Assembly: GCA_934777095.1 (NCBI GenBank)
Contig: CAKVNP010000030.1
Location: forward strand, 1 to 11,669
DNA: 11,669 nt
From: an uncultured Clostridium sp.
GTDB taxonomy: Bacteria > Bacillota > Clostridia > Clostridiales > Clostridiaceae
Direction: 5' to 3'
Every line of letters begins with the position of its first letter. The stretch's first letter is position 1. Below the pieces are notes generated by a model. The model saw only the letters and a program-made list of their open reading frames with translations, searched no databases and was not told the DNA's origin. Of this stretch, positions 1-6,940 are shown piece after piece. Made by a program: the position numbers and the translations under genes.

Positions 1-1171
1 TATAATGGAAACAAAATTTGGTACTTCTTATAACTCATACCTATTAAAGGGATCAGAAGGTATAGCAATATTTGAAACAGTTAAGGAAAAGTTTTTTGAT
101 GAACATTTAGAAAAGATTAAATCTGTAGTAGATCCAGCTGAAATTAACTACATTGTAGTTGACCATACAGAACCTGACCATGCTGGTTCAGTAGCTAGAT
201 TATTAGAACATGCTCCTAATGCTACTGTTATTGGTAGTGGTTTAGCTATTAGATACTTAAGCCAAATTATTAATATACCTTTCAAAAGCAAAGTTGTTAA
301 AGATGGGGAAACTTTATCATTAGGGAATAAGACAATTAAATTCTTAAGTGTACCTCAATTACATTGGCCTGATACAATGTATTCATATATTATTGAAGAT
401 GAGGTATTAATTACTTGTGACTCATTTGGCGCTCATTACAGTGATGAACGTGTATTAAAAAGCTGTTTAGAGGCTGAAAAAGAAGAAGATTATATTGAGG
501 CATATAATTATTATTTCTCAATGATTATGGGACCATTTAAGCCATATGTTTTAAAAGCTTTAGATAAAATTAAAGATTTATCAATTAAATTCATCTGCCC
601 AGGACATGGTATGGTTCTTGATGAAGAAAATATAGAAAAATATATGAAACTTTATAGAGAATGGAGCCAGCCAGTTAAACGTGAAGTACCTAGCATAGTT
701 ATTCCTTACGTTAGTGCTTACGGTTACACTGGAGAGTTAGCTCAAAAAGTTAAAGAAGGTATTGAAGCATTAGATGAAAAAGTTGATATCTTAATGTATG
801 ACTTAGTATATGCTGATATAAATGAAGTTATTGCTGAAATTAATCAATGCAGCGGCTTACTTATTGGTTCACCTACTTTACTTGCTGATACACTTCCTCC
901 GATCTGGACTATACTTGGTTCATTAAACCCAGTTATCCATAGAGGATTACATGCAAGCTGCTTTGGTTCATATGGTTGGAGCGGAGATGCCCTTAAGAAC
1001 ATTGAACAAAGATTTAATCAGCTTAAATTCAATATTCCTGTTGCACCACTTGGAGTTATGTTTAGACCAAGCGAAAATGAATTAGAAAAAGCATTTAGCT
1101 TTGGATATGAATTTGCTAAAGAAACTTTACAATGTATTAATGGCGGACAATGTAATATTCAATGTCAATAA
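1..1171 (+). CDS. fprA: FprA-type flavodiiron protein (A-type flavoprotein), 5' end cut by window
   Basis: Cytoplasmic flavodiiron protein that reduces O2 to water (and/or NO) with electrons from rubredoxin or another carrier, protecting anaerobes from oxygen. Counting from the ATG at position 5, the metallo-beta-lactamase-like domain fills about residues 1-225 and carries the full di-iron ligand set: the HxExDH motif at H54/E56/D58/H59, then H120, D139 and H201. The flavodoxin domain (about 228-375) has an FMN-loop-like stretch at 235-246. The first ATG lies inside a segment that in the family comes after about 25 further N-terminal residues (the METKFGTSYNSY block). The codon before it (2-4, Ile) is open, so the true start is probably left of the window. 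No rubredoxin or flavin reductase domain is fused at the C-terminus. The protein ends in a short Cys-rich tail (C377, C383, C387). The family assignment is firm; the preferred substrate (O2 or NO) cannot be read from the sequence. Confidence 0.93.
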   Translation, partial: IMETKFGTSYNSYLLKGSEGIAIFETVKEKFFDEHLEKIKSVVDPAEINYIVVDHTEPDHAGSVARLLEHAPNATVIGSGLAIRYLSQIINIPFKSKVVKDGETLSLGNKTIKFLSVPQLHWPDTMYSYIIEDEVLITCDSFGAHYSDERVLKSCLEAEKEEDYIEAYNYYFSMIMGPFKPYVLKALDKIKDLSIKFICPGHGMVLDEENIEKYMKLYREWSQPVKREVPSIVIPYVSAYGYTGELAQKVKEGIEALDEKVDILMYDLVYADINEVIAEINQCSGLLIGSPTLLADTLPPIWTILGSLNPVIHRGLHASCFGSYGWSGDALKNIEQRFNQLKFNIPVAPLGVMFRPSENELEKAFSFGYEFAKETLQCINGGQCNIQCQ

Positions 1172-1172
1172 T

Positions 1173-1216
1173 AAAAACAGAGCTGGTAGAATTTCTTTTA
1201 CCAGCTCTATTTTTAT
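1173..1216. terminator. Bidirectional rho-independent terminator between fprA and the aarF-like gene
   Basis: A perfect 10-bp stem (1179-1188 with 1199-1208, AGAGCTGGTA/TACCAGCTCT) encloses a 10-base loop. It is flanked by an A-run on the left (1173-1177) and a T-rich tract on the right (from 1210), so it can end transcription in both directions. It lies between the fprA stop codon and the stop codon of the convergent kinase-like gene, where a shared terminator is expected. Confidence 0.9.
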
Positions 1217-1227
1217 TAGCTTCTTAT

Positions 1228-2817
1228 TTACTTAAGACTTCCTGACCTAATAATTGATATTAGCAGCCATAATGCGAAAACTGCTGAGACTAAATATCCT
1301 GCGATTCCAATTATTGATACTCCATTAACTCTTGGCGCAGGATTAGAATTAATAATAATCGATGAGCCCACTACCATTCCTGCTACAATTAATGCAAATG
1401 ATAATCTATTAACCATCTTATTTAATTGATCCATATAGCGGCAATTATCTTCAACCTTTAAGTTAACCTTTGTTCTACCATTAATAATTGTATCTGTAAC
1501 ATCAACTAATTTATTGGGTAATTTAGAAGTTTTATATACGGTTAATAATACTTCCGGCCAGTTTAATTTAGGCATAAAGTCCTTTGGATTATCTTTTACA
1601 TACGGAATTACCAACTCAAACATATTAATCGTTGGGTCTAAATCAGCAATAATACTTTCTATTATCATCATACTTCTAAAAAGCATAGTACATTCACTAG
1701 GCAGACGTAGGTTATTTCTTTTAGTGATTTCCAGCAATTCCTGTAATACTGAATATATTTTTATATCACTAAATGATTTATTTATATAATGAGAATATAA
1801 ATAATTAATATCTTCATACAAGGTGTCTCTATCTACTTCTCCAGTCCTCAATCCTATGGCAATAACAAAATCAACTATTTTATCAATATCCTCTATAGCC
1901 ATTCCTAACACAGCTTCATTTAATCTTTCTCTAAATTCATTAGAGAGTACCCCTACCATGCCAAAATCAATATAATATATTTTTCCCTCTCTAATTAATA
2001 TATTTCCCGGATGAGGATCTGCGTGAAAAAAACCATCGCTAAACACTTGTTTAAAATAAGATATAGCTAATTTCTTAGCTATATCTTTCTTATCATATCC
2101 ATATTCATCTATAGCTTTTACATCAGTTATCTTAAATCCCTCTATATGCTCTAAAGTTAATACATTATTAGAAGTCATTTCATCAATAACAAAAGGTGCA
2201 GAAATGCAGTTTCTCCTTTTATTAAGCTCTTTAAATCTTTTTATATTCTCGCTTTCATTGATAAAATTAAGTTCAGCTTCTGTGGTCTTTTTTATTTCTA
2301 AAAGCACTTCTTTAGGATCCATAAAAATATCTTTAAATAAAAATTTAAATTTCTCGCTGATACTAATTAATATATCAAAGTCTTTTATCATTTTTTCTTT
2401 TATATGCGGCCTTTGTATTTTAATTACAACTTCTTCGCCGCTTTTTAATATGCCTATGTATACTTGTGCTATAGAGGCTGAAGCTAAAGGTGTTTCATCA
2501 ATAAATTTAAAATATTCTTTTAAATTCTTTCCAAAATCATTATAGAAAACTTCATTAAACTTCTCAAAATCCTCTGTTGGTACTTGATTTTGGAGCTTTG
2601 CTAATTCATCGCTATATTCTTCACCTATTATTTCAGGCCTTGTGCTTAGTATTTGTCCTATTTTTATAAAGGTTGGTCCAAGCTCCTCAAATGCTTTTCT
2701 TAAATTAGCAGGAGATTTCTTTTCCTCTTGAATTTTACTATCAAAAATATATCCAAATCCGTATTTTGCAAATACTTTTACTATTTCTCTAAATCTTCTA
2801 ATAGAATTCTTCTCCAT
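1228..2817 (-). CDS. AarF/UbiB/ABC1-family atypical kinase-like membrane protein
   Basis: Member of the UbiB/AarF/COQ8 protein-kinase-like family, which in other organisms supports isoprenoid-quinone biosynthesis through an ATPase activity. Numbering from the upstream TTG at 2820, the family hallmarks are present: KxGQ motif (K53-Q56), the alanine/serine-rich loop replacing the usual glycine loop (A113-A118), invariant lysine K134, an acidic helix around E181-E183, the catalytic loop HADPHPGN (266-273) and the DFG motif (285-287). Two hydrophobic segments near the C-terminus (about 474-490 and 502-524) should anchor it in the membrane, as usual for the family. I prefer the ATG at 2817 (529 aa) over the TTG at 2820, because the AGGAGG at 2824-2829 then has a 6-base spacing rather than 3. 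It follows the phasin-like gene by 27 bases and is probably co-transcribed with it. Clostridia do not generally make ubiquinone, so the substrate is unclear. Confidence 0.9.
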   Translation of the reverse strand: MEKNSIRRFREIVKVFAKYGFGYIFDSKIQEEKKSPANLRKAFEELGPTFIKIGQILSTRPEIIGEEYSDELAKLQNQVPTEDFEKFNEVFYNDFGKNLKEYFKFIDETPLASASIAQVYIGILKSGEEVVIKIQRPHIKEKMIKDFDILISISEKFKFLFKDIFMDPKEVLLEIKKTTEAELNFINESENIKRFKELNKRRNCISAPFVIDEMTSNNVLTLEHIEGFKITDVKAIDEYGYDKKDIAKKLAISYFKQVFSDGFFHADPHPGNILIREGKIYYIDFGMVGVLSNEFRERLNEAVLGMAIEDIDKIVDFVIAIGLRTGEVDRDTLYEDINYLYSHYINKSFSDIKIYSVLQELLEITKRNNLRLPSECTMLFRSMMIIESIIADLDPTINMFELVIPYVKDNPKDFMPKLNWPEVLLTVYKTSKLPNKLVDVTDTIINGRTKVNLKVEDNCRYMDQLNKMVNRLSFALIVAGMVVGSSIIINSNPAPRVNGVSIIGIAGYLVSAVFALWLLISIIRSGSLK

Positions 2818-2823
2818 CAAATA

Positions 2824-2829
2824 CCTCCT
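2824..2829 (-). promoter_or_regulatory. Ribosome binding site that decides the kinase-like gene start
   Basis: AGGAGG on the minus strand. It is 6 bases from the ATG at 2817 but only 3 from the in-frame TTG at 2820, so translation most likely begins at the ATG. Confidence 0.75.
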
Positions 2830-2844
2830 GCTAAACTTTTACTC

Positions 2845-3159
2845 TTATTTTTTCTCTTCCTCTAACTTTTTTTCTAGCTCATTTACCCTATTTTTTAAAG
2901 CTTCAAATTCAATCCTTGATACAAAGTTATGCTCTGCTATTATTTCATCTATTTTATCCCTTGTCATCGGTTTTATATTTAAACTTTCCTGAGTTTTTTC
3001 TTGAAAATTACGTTTCAACTCTTCTCCTAATTCTTTTCCTTCATCCATTGTAAGTCTGCCCTTTTTAACTAATTCTTCTACTAGTTCCATAGACTTATCA
3101 TAACTTGTGGCAACTGCTCCTACCCCTAAAAGCATAATCTTTTTTAATTCATCTATCAT
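2845..3159 (-). CDS. Phasin-like small coiled-coil protein
   Basis: A 104-residue, highly charged helical protein resembling the short phasin family (polyhydroxyalkanoate granule-associated type) proteins annotated in Clostridia. An N-terminal helix with a small hydrophobic, glycine-containing stretch (about residues 8-17, LLGVGAVATS) precedes a long amphipathic region. Heptad-like spacing at about 80-103 ends in a lysine/glutamate-rich coiled coil. No catalytic motif is visible. The start is supported by AAGGAG at 3168-3173, 8 bases upstream. It is the first gene of a two-gene unit with the AarF/UbiB-like gene and has a likely promoter immediately upstream. No polyhydroxyalkanoate synthase is present in the window, so a granule-coating role is not supported. 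It may instead be a membrane-associated or partner protein for the kinase-like protein, which is inference from adjacency only. Confidence 0.8.
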   Translation of the reverse strand: MIDELKKIMLLGVGAVATSYDKSMELVEELVKKGRLTMDEGKELGEELKRNFQEKTQESLNIKPMTRDKIDEIIAEHNFVSRIEFEALKNRVNELEKKLEEEKK

Positions 3160-3189
3160 ACGCTCAGCTCCTTATATAGTTTTATCTAT

Positions 3190-3198
3190 ATTATACCA
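3190..3198 (-). promoter_or_regulatory. Extended -10 promoter element for the phasin-like/aarF-like unit
   Basis: On the minus strand the sequence reads TGGTATAAT, a perfect TGN plus TATAAT extended -10, about 30 bases upstream of the phasin-like start codon. No good -35 lies at the expected distance, which is tolerable for an extended -10 promoter. In AT-rich DNA such matches also occur by chance. Confidence 0.5.
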
Positions 3199-3290
3199 TT
3201 ATTTACTATTTATTACTCATTAATGTTTTATTACTTTTTTAATACTATCCCCTCACCTTTATACTTTTATCCACTTAGCATTAAATTAAC

Positions 3291-4478
3291 TTATCTTATT
3301 TTATCTAAAAGCTCTACCGCTTCATCATATGTCATGTACTTAGGTATAGCATATGAGGAATTTGCCTCCTTAAAAGCAGCTTTAATTATATGATCATAAT
3401 CTTCTTTTTTTAATTCCGTACATTTTTCAGCTAAACCTACTTCTTTTCTTAATTGAATAATTCTCTGGATAAACTTATCCGCTAAAACTTTATTATCTTC
3501 TAAGGCTTTTCCTAAATCGCATATTACAGCCAATCTTGCCAATTTATCTTCAATTGCATCTTTACTGAACTCTAAAATATTAGGCAATAAAATACCTAAG
3601 GTTTTTCCATGCGAATAATCATACAACTCTGTTAATCTATGTCCAAATGCATGTGCATATCCTAATGAACATTTATTAAATGCTAAACCTGCTTTATATG
3701 ATGCTATTAATAATTCTTCATATCCCTCATTTTCTTTTCTTCCATCATAAGTAGGTTTTAATACTTTATTTATTGCCACAATAGCTTCTTCAGCAAGTTT
3801 TTCCGCTTTATTATTTTTATAACCAGAAATATATGCTTCTATTGCATGGTCTAGTGCATCAAAAGCTGTCTCTGCTATAACATGTTTAGGCAGCGTTTCC
3901 ATAGTTTCAGAATCTAGTATAGCAAGTGATGGTACTATTTTAGGTGATAACATAATATGTTTTGTATGATTTTCTTCATCACTAATAACAGCTGCTGCAG
4001 TGACATCTGAACCTGTACCTGCAGTAGTTGGTATTGCAACAATTGGCAATGTACCTTTACCAGCCTTTAACATGCCGACTAAATCCTTTAATTTTTTGTC
4101 GCTACCTATTGCTGCAGCTGCTAATTTACTACAGTCAATAGGAGAACCTCCTCCTATTACAATTACTACATCAGCTTCATTTTTCTTTCCAAGTTCTGTT
4201 GCTTCCTTTGCTGATTTGAATGTAGGATTAGGTGTAACACCGATATAAATAAAATATTCTATGTTTTCTTTTTTTAATGAATTTATTAGTTTATCAATAA
4301 CGCCATATTTTACTATACTTTTACTTGCTATAATAATTGCTCTTTTATAACCCTTATCGGCACACCATTTACCAACTCTGCCTCTTCCCCCAGCTTGAAT
4401 AATAGTTTCTGGAACTGGCATGTTTAAAAACTCTGCACCTTTTAACATTAATATTGCTTTTATCTTTGCTAATCTCAT
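3291..4478 (-). CDS. Iron-containing alcohol dehydrogenase (group III)
   Basis: NAD(P)-dependent alcohol/aldehyde oxidoreductase of the iron-activated family; in Clostridia such enzymes interconvert short aldehydes and alcohols or act on diols. The N-terminal dinucleotide-binding domain (about 20-185) carries GGGSPIDCSK at 109-118 and the conserved TTAGTGSD at 151-158. The helical C-terminal domain holds the metal ligands D207, H211, H276 and H290, matching the D/H/H/H set of the family, with H280 at the position of the second conserved histidine. The length of 395 residues is normal for the family. The ribosome binding site is mediocre (AGGA too far away, GGGA close), and an in-frame ATG at residue 11 is an alternative start. 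It lies 56 bases downstream of the DUF4004 gene with no hairpin between, so read-through from the bactofilin cluster is possible. The substrate cannot be inferred; no CoA-linked aldehyde dehydrogenase is adjacent. Confidence 0.92.
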   Translation of the reverse strand: MRLAKIKAILMLKGAEFLNMPVPETIIQAGGRGRVGKWCADKGYKRAIIIASKSIVKYGVIDKLINSLKKENIEYFIYIGVTPNPTFKSAKEATELGKKNEADVVIVIGGGSPIDCSKLAAAAIGSDKKLKDLVGMLKAGKGTLPIVAIPTTAGTGSDVTAAAVISDEENHTKHIMLSPKIVPSLAILDSETMETLPKHVIAETAFDALDHAIEAYISGYKNNKAEKLAEEAIVAINKVLKPTYDGRKENEGYEELLIASYKAGLAFNKCSLGYAHAFGHRLTELYDYSHGKTLGILLPNILEFSKDAIEDKLARLAVICDLGKALEDNKVLADKFIQRIIQLRKEVGLAEKCTELKKEDYDHIIKAAFKEANSSYAIPKYMTYDEAVELLDKIR

Positions 4479-4534
4479 CTAATCCCTACTTCCTAAACAA
4501 TTCTTTCATAAATAATCGAATCTTCAAACCCAAA

Positions 4535-5155
4535 TTAAATATCATATTTCTTTATTTCATTCATTATTTTACCCAAGTTTACTTCTAATATAGTAACTCC
4601 ATCATCTATCATCATTTCATCTGGTTCCTTAGTAACCATAATAAAAGATACACCTAATTTTCTCTTTACAATAAACCTATATTTTTCATCCCCTAGCTTC
4701 TCATAAAGCTCCTTCATTTTCTTTGCAATATTTCTCATTTCATCTAAGCTTAATGCTCCTGAAAGTATCATTTCTTTATATATAAACAAAGCAAATAAGC
4801 TTCTTTCATCATATTTATTCTGCTGTCCCATAAAGTCTTCAAAGCTTATAACTATATTCTCTGGAACTATACCCTGTTCAATAATATAACTTCTTAATAA
4901 AAATATATCTTTTATATTTGTAGAAAATTTATAGGCCAATTCATCTAGGGAAACGTCATCCTTATACTGAAGTATCTTTCTTACTCTTTCTAAAACTTTT
5001 TCTCTCGGGAAAAATGTTTCCTGACCAGTAGACACACTTTTCTTTATAAACCTTTCTTCCGGAATTAAATTTTTTCTTTTCCATCTATATAGCTGCCCAT
5101 ATGATATATTCATCTCTACTAATAAGTCCTTTTTTGATATTAATTCCTCTTGCAT
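4535..5155 (-). CDS. DUF4004 / YhbD-like protein with MerR-type helix-turn-helix
   Basis: A 206-residue protein resembling the YhbD (DUF4004) family. Residues about 6-28 form a MerR-like helix-turn-helix (KKDLLVEMNISYGQLYRWKR), followed by a wing-like stretch at 33-55 with the FFPREKV motif typical of MerR-fold proteins. The rest (about 66-206) is a mixed helical domain I cannot assign, with a C-terminal alpha/beta segment. It has no signal peptide or membrane segment. It starts 16 bases after the large bactofilin-like gene, with an AGGTGA-type ribosome binding site, so the two are almost certainly co-transcribed. In Bacillus subtilis yhbD also adjoins the bactofilin genes yhbE/yhbF, which supports a shared job. 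It could be a DNA-binding regulator or a structural adaptor; the sequence does not decide. Confidence 0.82.
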   Translation of the reverse strand: MQEELISKKDLLVEMNISYGQLYRWKRKNLIPEERFIKKSVSTGQETFFPREKVLERVRKILQYKDDVSLDELAYKFSTNIKDIFLLRSYIIEQGIVPENIVISFEDFMGQQNKYDERSLFALFIYKEMILSGALSLDEMRNIAKKMKELYEKLGDEKYRFIVKRKLGVSFIMVTKEPDEMMIDDGVTILEVNLGKIMNEIKKYDI

Positions 5156-5171
5156 CTTATCACCTGCTGTA

Positions 5172-5954
5172 CTATTTATTTTTAGTTAAATCAATCACTT
5201 CTTTTATTTCACTGCTCTTATCTATTATAATCTCTCCTGTATATTCCACTTTATCTATACTGCAGTTTTTTCCTATTATAACATCTTTTCCTCTAACTAT
5301 CTTACATGTAGTATTTTCTAAGTTTATTTCATCTCCTTCAATTATTTCTGAAGTAAGAATACTTTCTCTCTTAAAAAGCTTAAATCCAAGATAAATATTT
5401 TTGGATGCTTCTACTACATTAATTTTTTCGCCACCTATTTCCTTAATATATTTGCTATGAGTTAAATCAATATTTATTTCATCTGCAGATAGTAGTCCTT
5501 TGATATCTCCAGAACCAATAGAGCTAAATATTCTACCTTCACAATCTCCATAAATATCAGCGCTCCCTCTAATAGACATAGAATCAAATTTAACATTCCC
5601 CTTAACATCACAACTTCCAGAAAGCTCTACTTCCTCTGCTGTTATATCTCCTAAAACATCTCCACTCCCTCTAAGTTTTACCCTTTTAGAATTTACGTTG
5701 CCTTTAAACTCACAGCTGCCATCACCAATTATTTCTTCCTCTGCATATGCATCTTTATAAATATCTCCAGATCCACTTATTTTTATCTTTTTAGCTCTTA
5801 CTTTACCATTACAGTCTCCTGAACCTGAAATAACAAGTTCATTACAAATTAAATCTCCTAGAATATCTCCTGAGCCAGATATTCTGACATTATTATATTC
5901 TCCTCCTGAAATATCTCCAGAGCCTGATATTTTTATATCCCTTAATTCACTCAT
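5172..5954 (-). CDS. Large bactofilin-like polymer-forming protein with GSGD rung repeats
   Basis: Predicted cytoplasmic, polymer-forming beta-helix protein of the bactofilin class, similar in plan to YhbE/YhbF (BacE/BacF) of Bacillus subtilis, which are linked to flagellar assembly there. Residues 1-155 are nine rungs of about 17 residues, each marked by a GSGD-type turn starting at residues 11, 27, 44, 61, 79, 96, 113, 130 and 147. Four of the nine are altered relative to GSGD: GSCE, GSCD, GSAD, and a one-residue slip before the fifth. A distinct C-terminal module (about 157-245) shares the blocks KEIGGEK, SEIIEGDEI and IDKVEY with the gene upstream. No signal peptide or transmembrane helix is present. 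The start is supported by GGAGGGG 6 bases upstream. The gene sits 19 bases after the small bactofilin-like gene and 16 bases before the DUF4004 gene. Confidence 0.87.
   Translation of the reverse strand: MSELRDIKISGSGDISGGEYNNVRISGSGDILGDLICNELVISGSGDCNGKVRAKKIKISGSGDIYKDAYAEEEIIGDGSCEFKGNVNSKRVKLRGSGDVLGDITAEEVELSGSCDVKGNVKFDSMSIRGSADIYGDCEGRIFSSIGSGDIKGLLSADEINIDLTHSKYIKEIGGEKINVVEASKNIYLGFKLFKRESILTSEIIEGDEINLENTTCKIVRGKDVIIGKNCSIDKVEYTGEIIIDKSSEIKEVIDLTKNK
5505..5924 (-). repeat. Nine tandem degenerate coding repeats (period about 51 bp)
   Basis: Within the large bactofilin-like gene the codons for the GSGD turns recur at 5913-5924, 5865-5876, 5814-5825, 5763-5774, 5709-5720, 5658-5669, 5607-5618, 5556-5567 and 5505-5516. 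Steps are 48-54 bp, mostly 51. The cores closest to the 5' end of the gene (such as ATATCTCCAGA on the plus strand) are still similar at the DNA level, which suggests growth by internal duplication of a one-rung unit. Confidence 0.85.
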
Positions 5955-5973
5955 TTTAACCCCTCCATAATTT

Positions 5974-6540
5974 TTAATTAGATATACTATGATTTACACT
6001 GCTATTTTCATTTATGTGTATGCTTGTTCTATATTCAACCTTATCTATTGTACAACCCTTTCCAATAACTACTTTATCACCTCTAACTACTTTACAATGA
6101 GTATTCTCTAAAAAAATTTCATCTCCTTCTATTATCTCACTTACTAGCATCGGCTTACTGCTAAAACTAAAACCAAAAATTTTTCTAGACCTATATTTAC
6201 CTGTTTTTATGCTTATCTTTTCCCCGCCAATTTCTTTTACTATGCATTTATTTCTTAAAGTAATATCAATATTATCTGCTGTTAACATTCCACCGATATT
6301 TATAACACCATCAGCAATAAATTCTGTACCTTCGCAGTTATTTCCAACCTTACATACTCCATTAATTCCTGCTTTATTAAAAAACAATGATTCCTCAACT
6401 TTTACTAATCCATCTACTTCTATTATCTCAGTTTTAAATTTCTTAAATTTACTTCCACCATTAACAAATGTATTATTGGCAGCAGTAAAATCTAGACCCT
6501 TATAATATCCATCTATATTTAAAATATTACATAGTATCAT
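5974..6540 (-). CDS. Small bactofilin-like protein, paralogue of the downstream gene
   Basis: A 188-residue predicted beta-helix protein. Its second half (about 85-175) matches the C-terminal module of the downstream large bactofilin-like protein, sharing KEIGGEK (102-108), SEIIEGDEI (134-142), the LENTxCKxVRG block and IDKVEY. The N-terminal half has glycine/valine/isoleucine alternation compatible with solenoid rungs but lacks the GSGD turns. I chose the ATG at 6538-6540: it overlaps the end of the lipoprotein gene by 14 bases, which suits translational coupling. A TTG at 6565-6567 would lengthen the overlap and has no better ribosome binding site; the Shine-Dalgarno signal is weak for both. 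No membrane segment or signal peptide is convincing. The pairing of two unequal paralogues recalls YhbE/YhbF of Bacillus, where both are needed together. The start position is the least certain part. Confidence 0.78.
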   Translation of the reverse strand: MILCNILNIDGYYKGLDFTAANNTFVNGGSKFKKFKTEIIEVDGLVKVEESLFFNKAGINGVCKVGNNCEGTEFIADGVINIGGMLTADNIDITLRNKCIVKEIGGEKISIKTGKYRSRKIFGFSFSSKPMLVSEIIEGDEIFLENTHCKVVRGDKVVIGKGCTIDKVEYRTSIHINENSSVNHSISN

Positions 6541-6940
6541 TAGACCAATATTGATCCTGCATATCAAAAAATGATATATATTGAGACCTAAATGAATTCC
6601 AAACTCCTAGGTAATTATTTATCCTATCTATTAAGTTTCCTTCCCCATAATATAATTCTTTTTCTTCATCTGATAAATCATTATCACTTGAAAATAAATA
6701 TATATTATCTTGTTCATCTTTTTTTGAATCTATTACTCCTTCAGTTTTCTCTTTTTCTTTTTTCAATACAGCTTCCTCTCTTTTTGAATCTGCCATTTGT
6801 TCTTCATATACTTCCTCTTCCGGTGAATCATTTTTCGCATTATCTGCAGAAGCATTCTTAGTGCAGCTAATTAATGATAATGCCATCATCATTGTCATAA
6901 ATGTGATAATTACTTTGTTTTTTGTCTTATTATTCTTCAC
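6527..6940 (-). CDS. Small lipoprotein of unknown function, first gene of the bactofilin cluster
   Basis: A 137-residue predicted lipoprotein. A positively charged N-terminus (K2-K9), a hydrophobic core (10-22) and the lipobox LISC, with the lipidated cysteine at residue 26, mark it for signal peptidase II processing and anchoring on the outer face of the membrane. Residues about 27-95 are a low-complexity acidic/lysine-rich linker with no obvious fold. Residues about 97-137 are rich in aromatics (YY, W115, F117, Y121, FF, Y131, W132) and may form a small domain or a binding tail; I do not recognise it. Translation starts at GTG (6938-6940) behind AAGGAG at 6950-6955. An ATG just upstream is out of frame. 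The 3' end overlaps the small bactofilin-like gene by 14 bases. The upstream SDR terminator separates it from the previous gene, so this is probably the first gene of its operon. Confidence 0.8.
   Translation of the reverse strand: MKNNKTKNKVIITFMTMMMALSLISCTKNASADNAKNDSPEEEVYEEQMADSKREEAVLKKEKEKTEGVIDSKKDEQDNIYLFSSDNDLSDEEKELYYGEGNLIDRINNYLGVWNSFRSQYISFFDMQDQYWSNDTM

Noticed and set aside
5..7. ATG at position 5 as the true start of fprA
   Set aside because: It falls inside a block that family members carry after about 25 more residues, and the reading frame is open to the window edge, so the gene is taken as truncated.
1514..2545. Plus-strand open frames opposite the kinase-like gene, and similar frames opposite other genes
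   Set aside because: They lie antisense to well-supported genes, lack ribosome binding sites and have the hydrophobic, low-complexity composition of shadow frames.
5505..5924. Regular 51-bp repeats considered as a CRISPR array
   Set aside because: The repeats are degenerate, in frame and inside a coding gene, with no unique spacers of the right kind and no cas genes; they encode protein rungs.
6527..6567. Frameshift joining the lipoprotein and the small bactofilin-like gene into one protein
   Set aside because: The lipoprotein is an exported acidic protein and the next product is a cytoplasmic-type beta-helix. The short overlap with its own ATG is typical of translational coupling, not of a broken gene.
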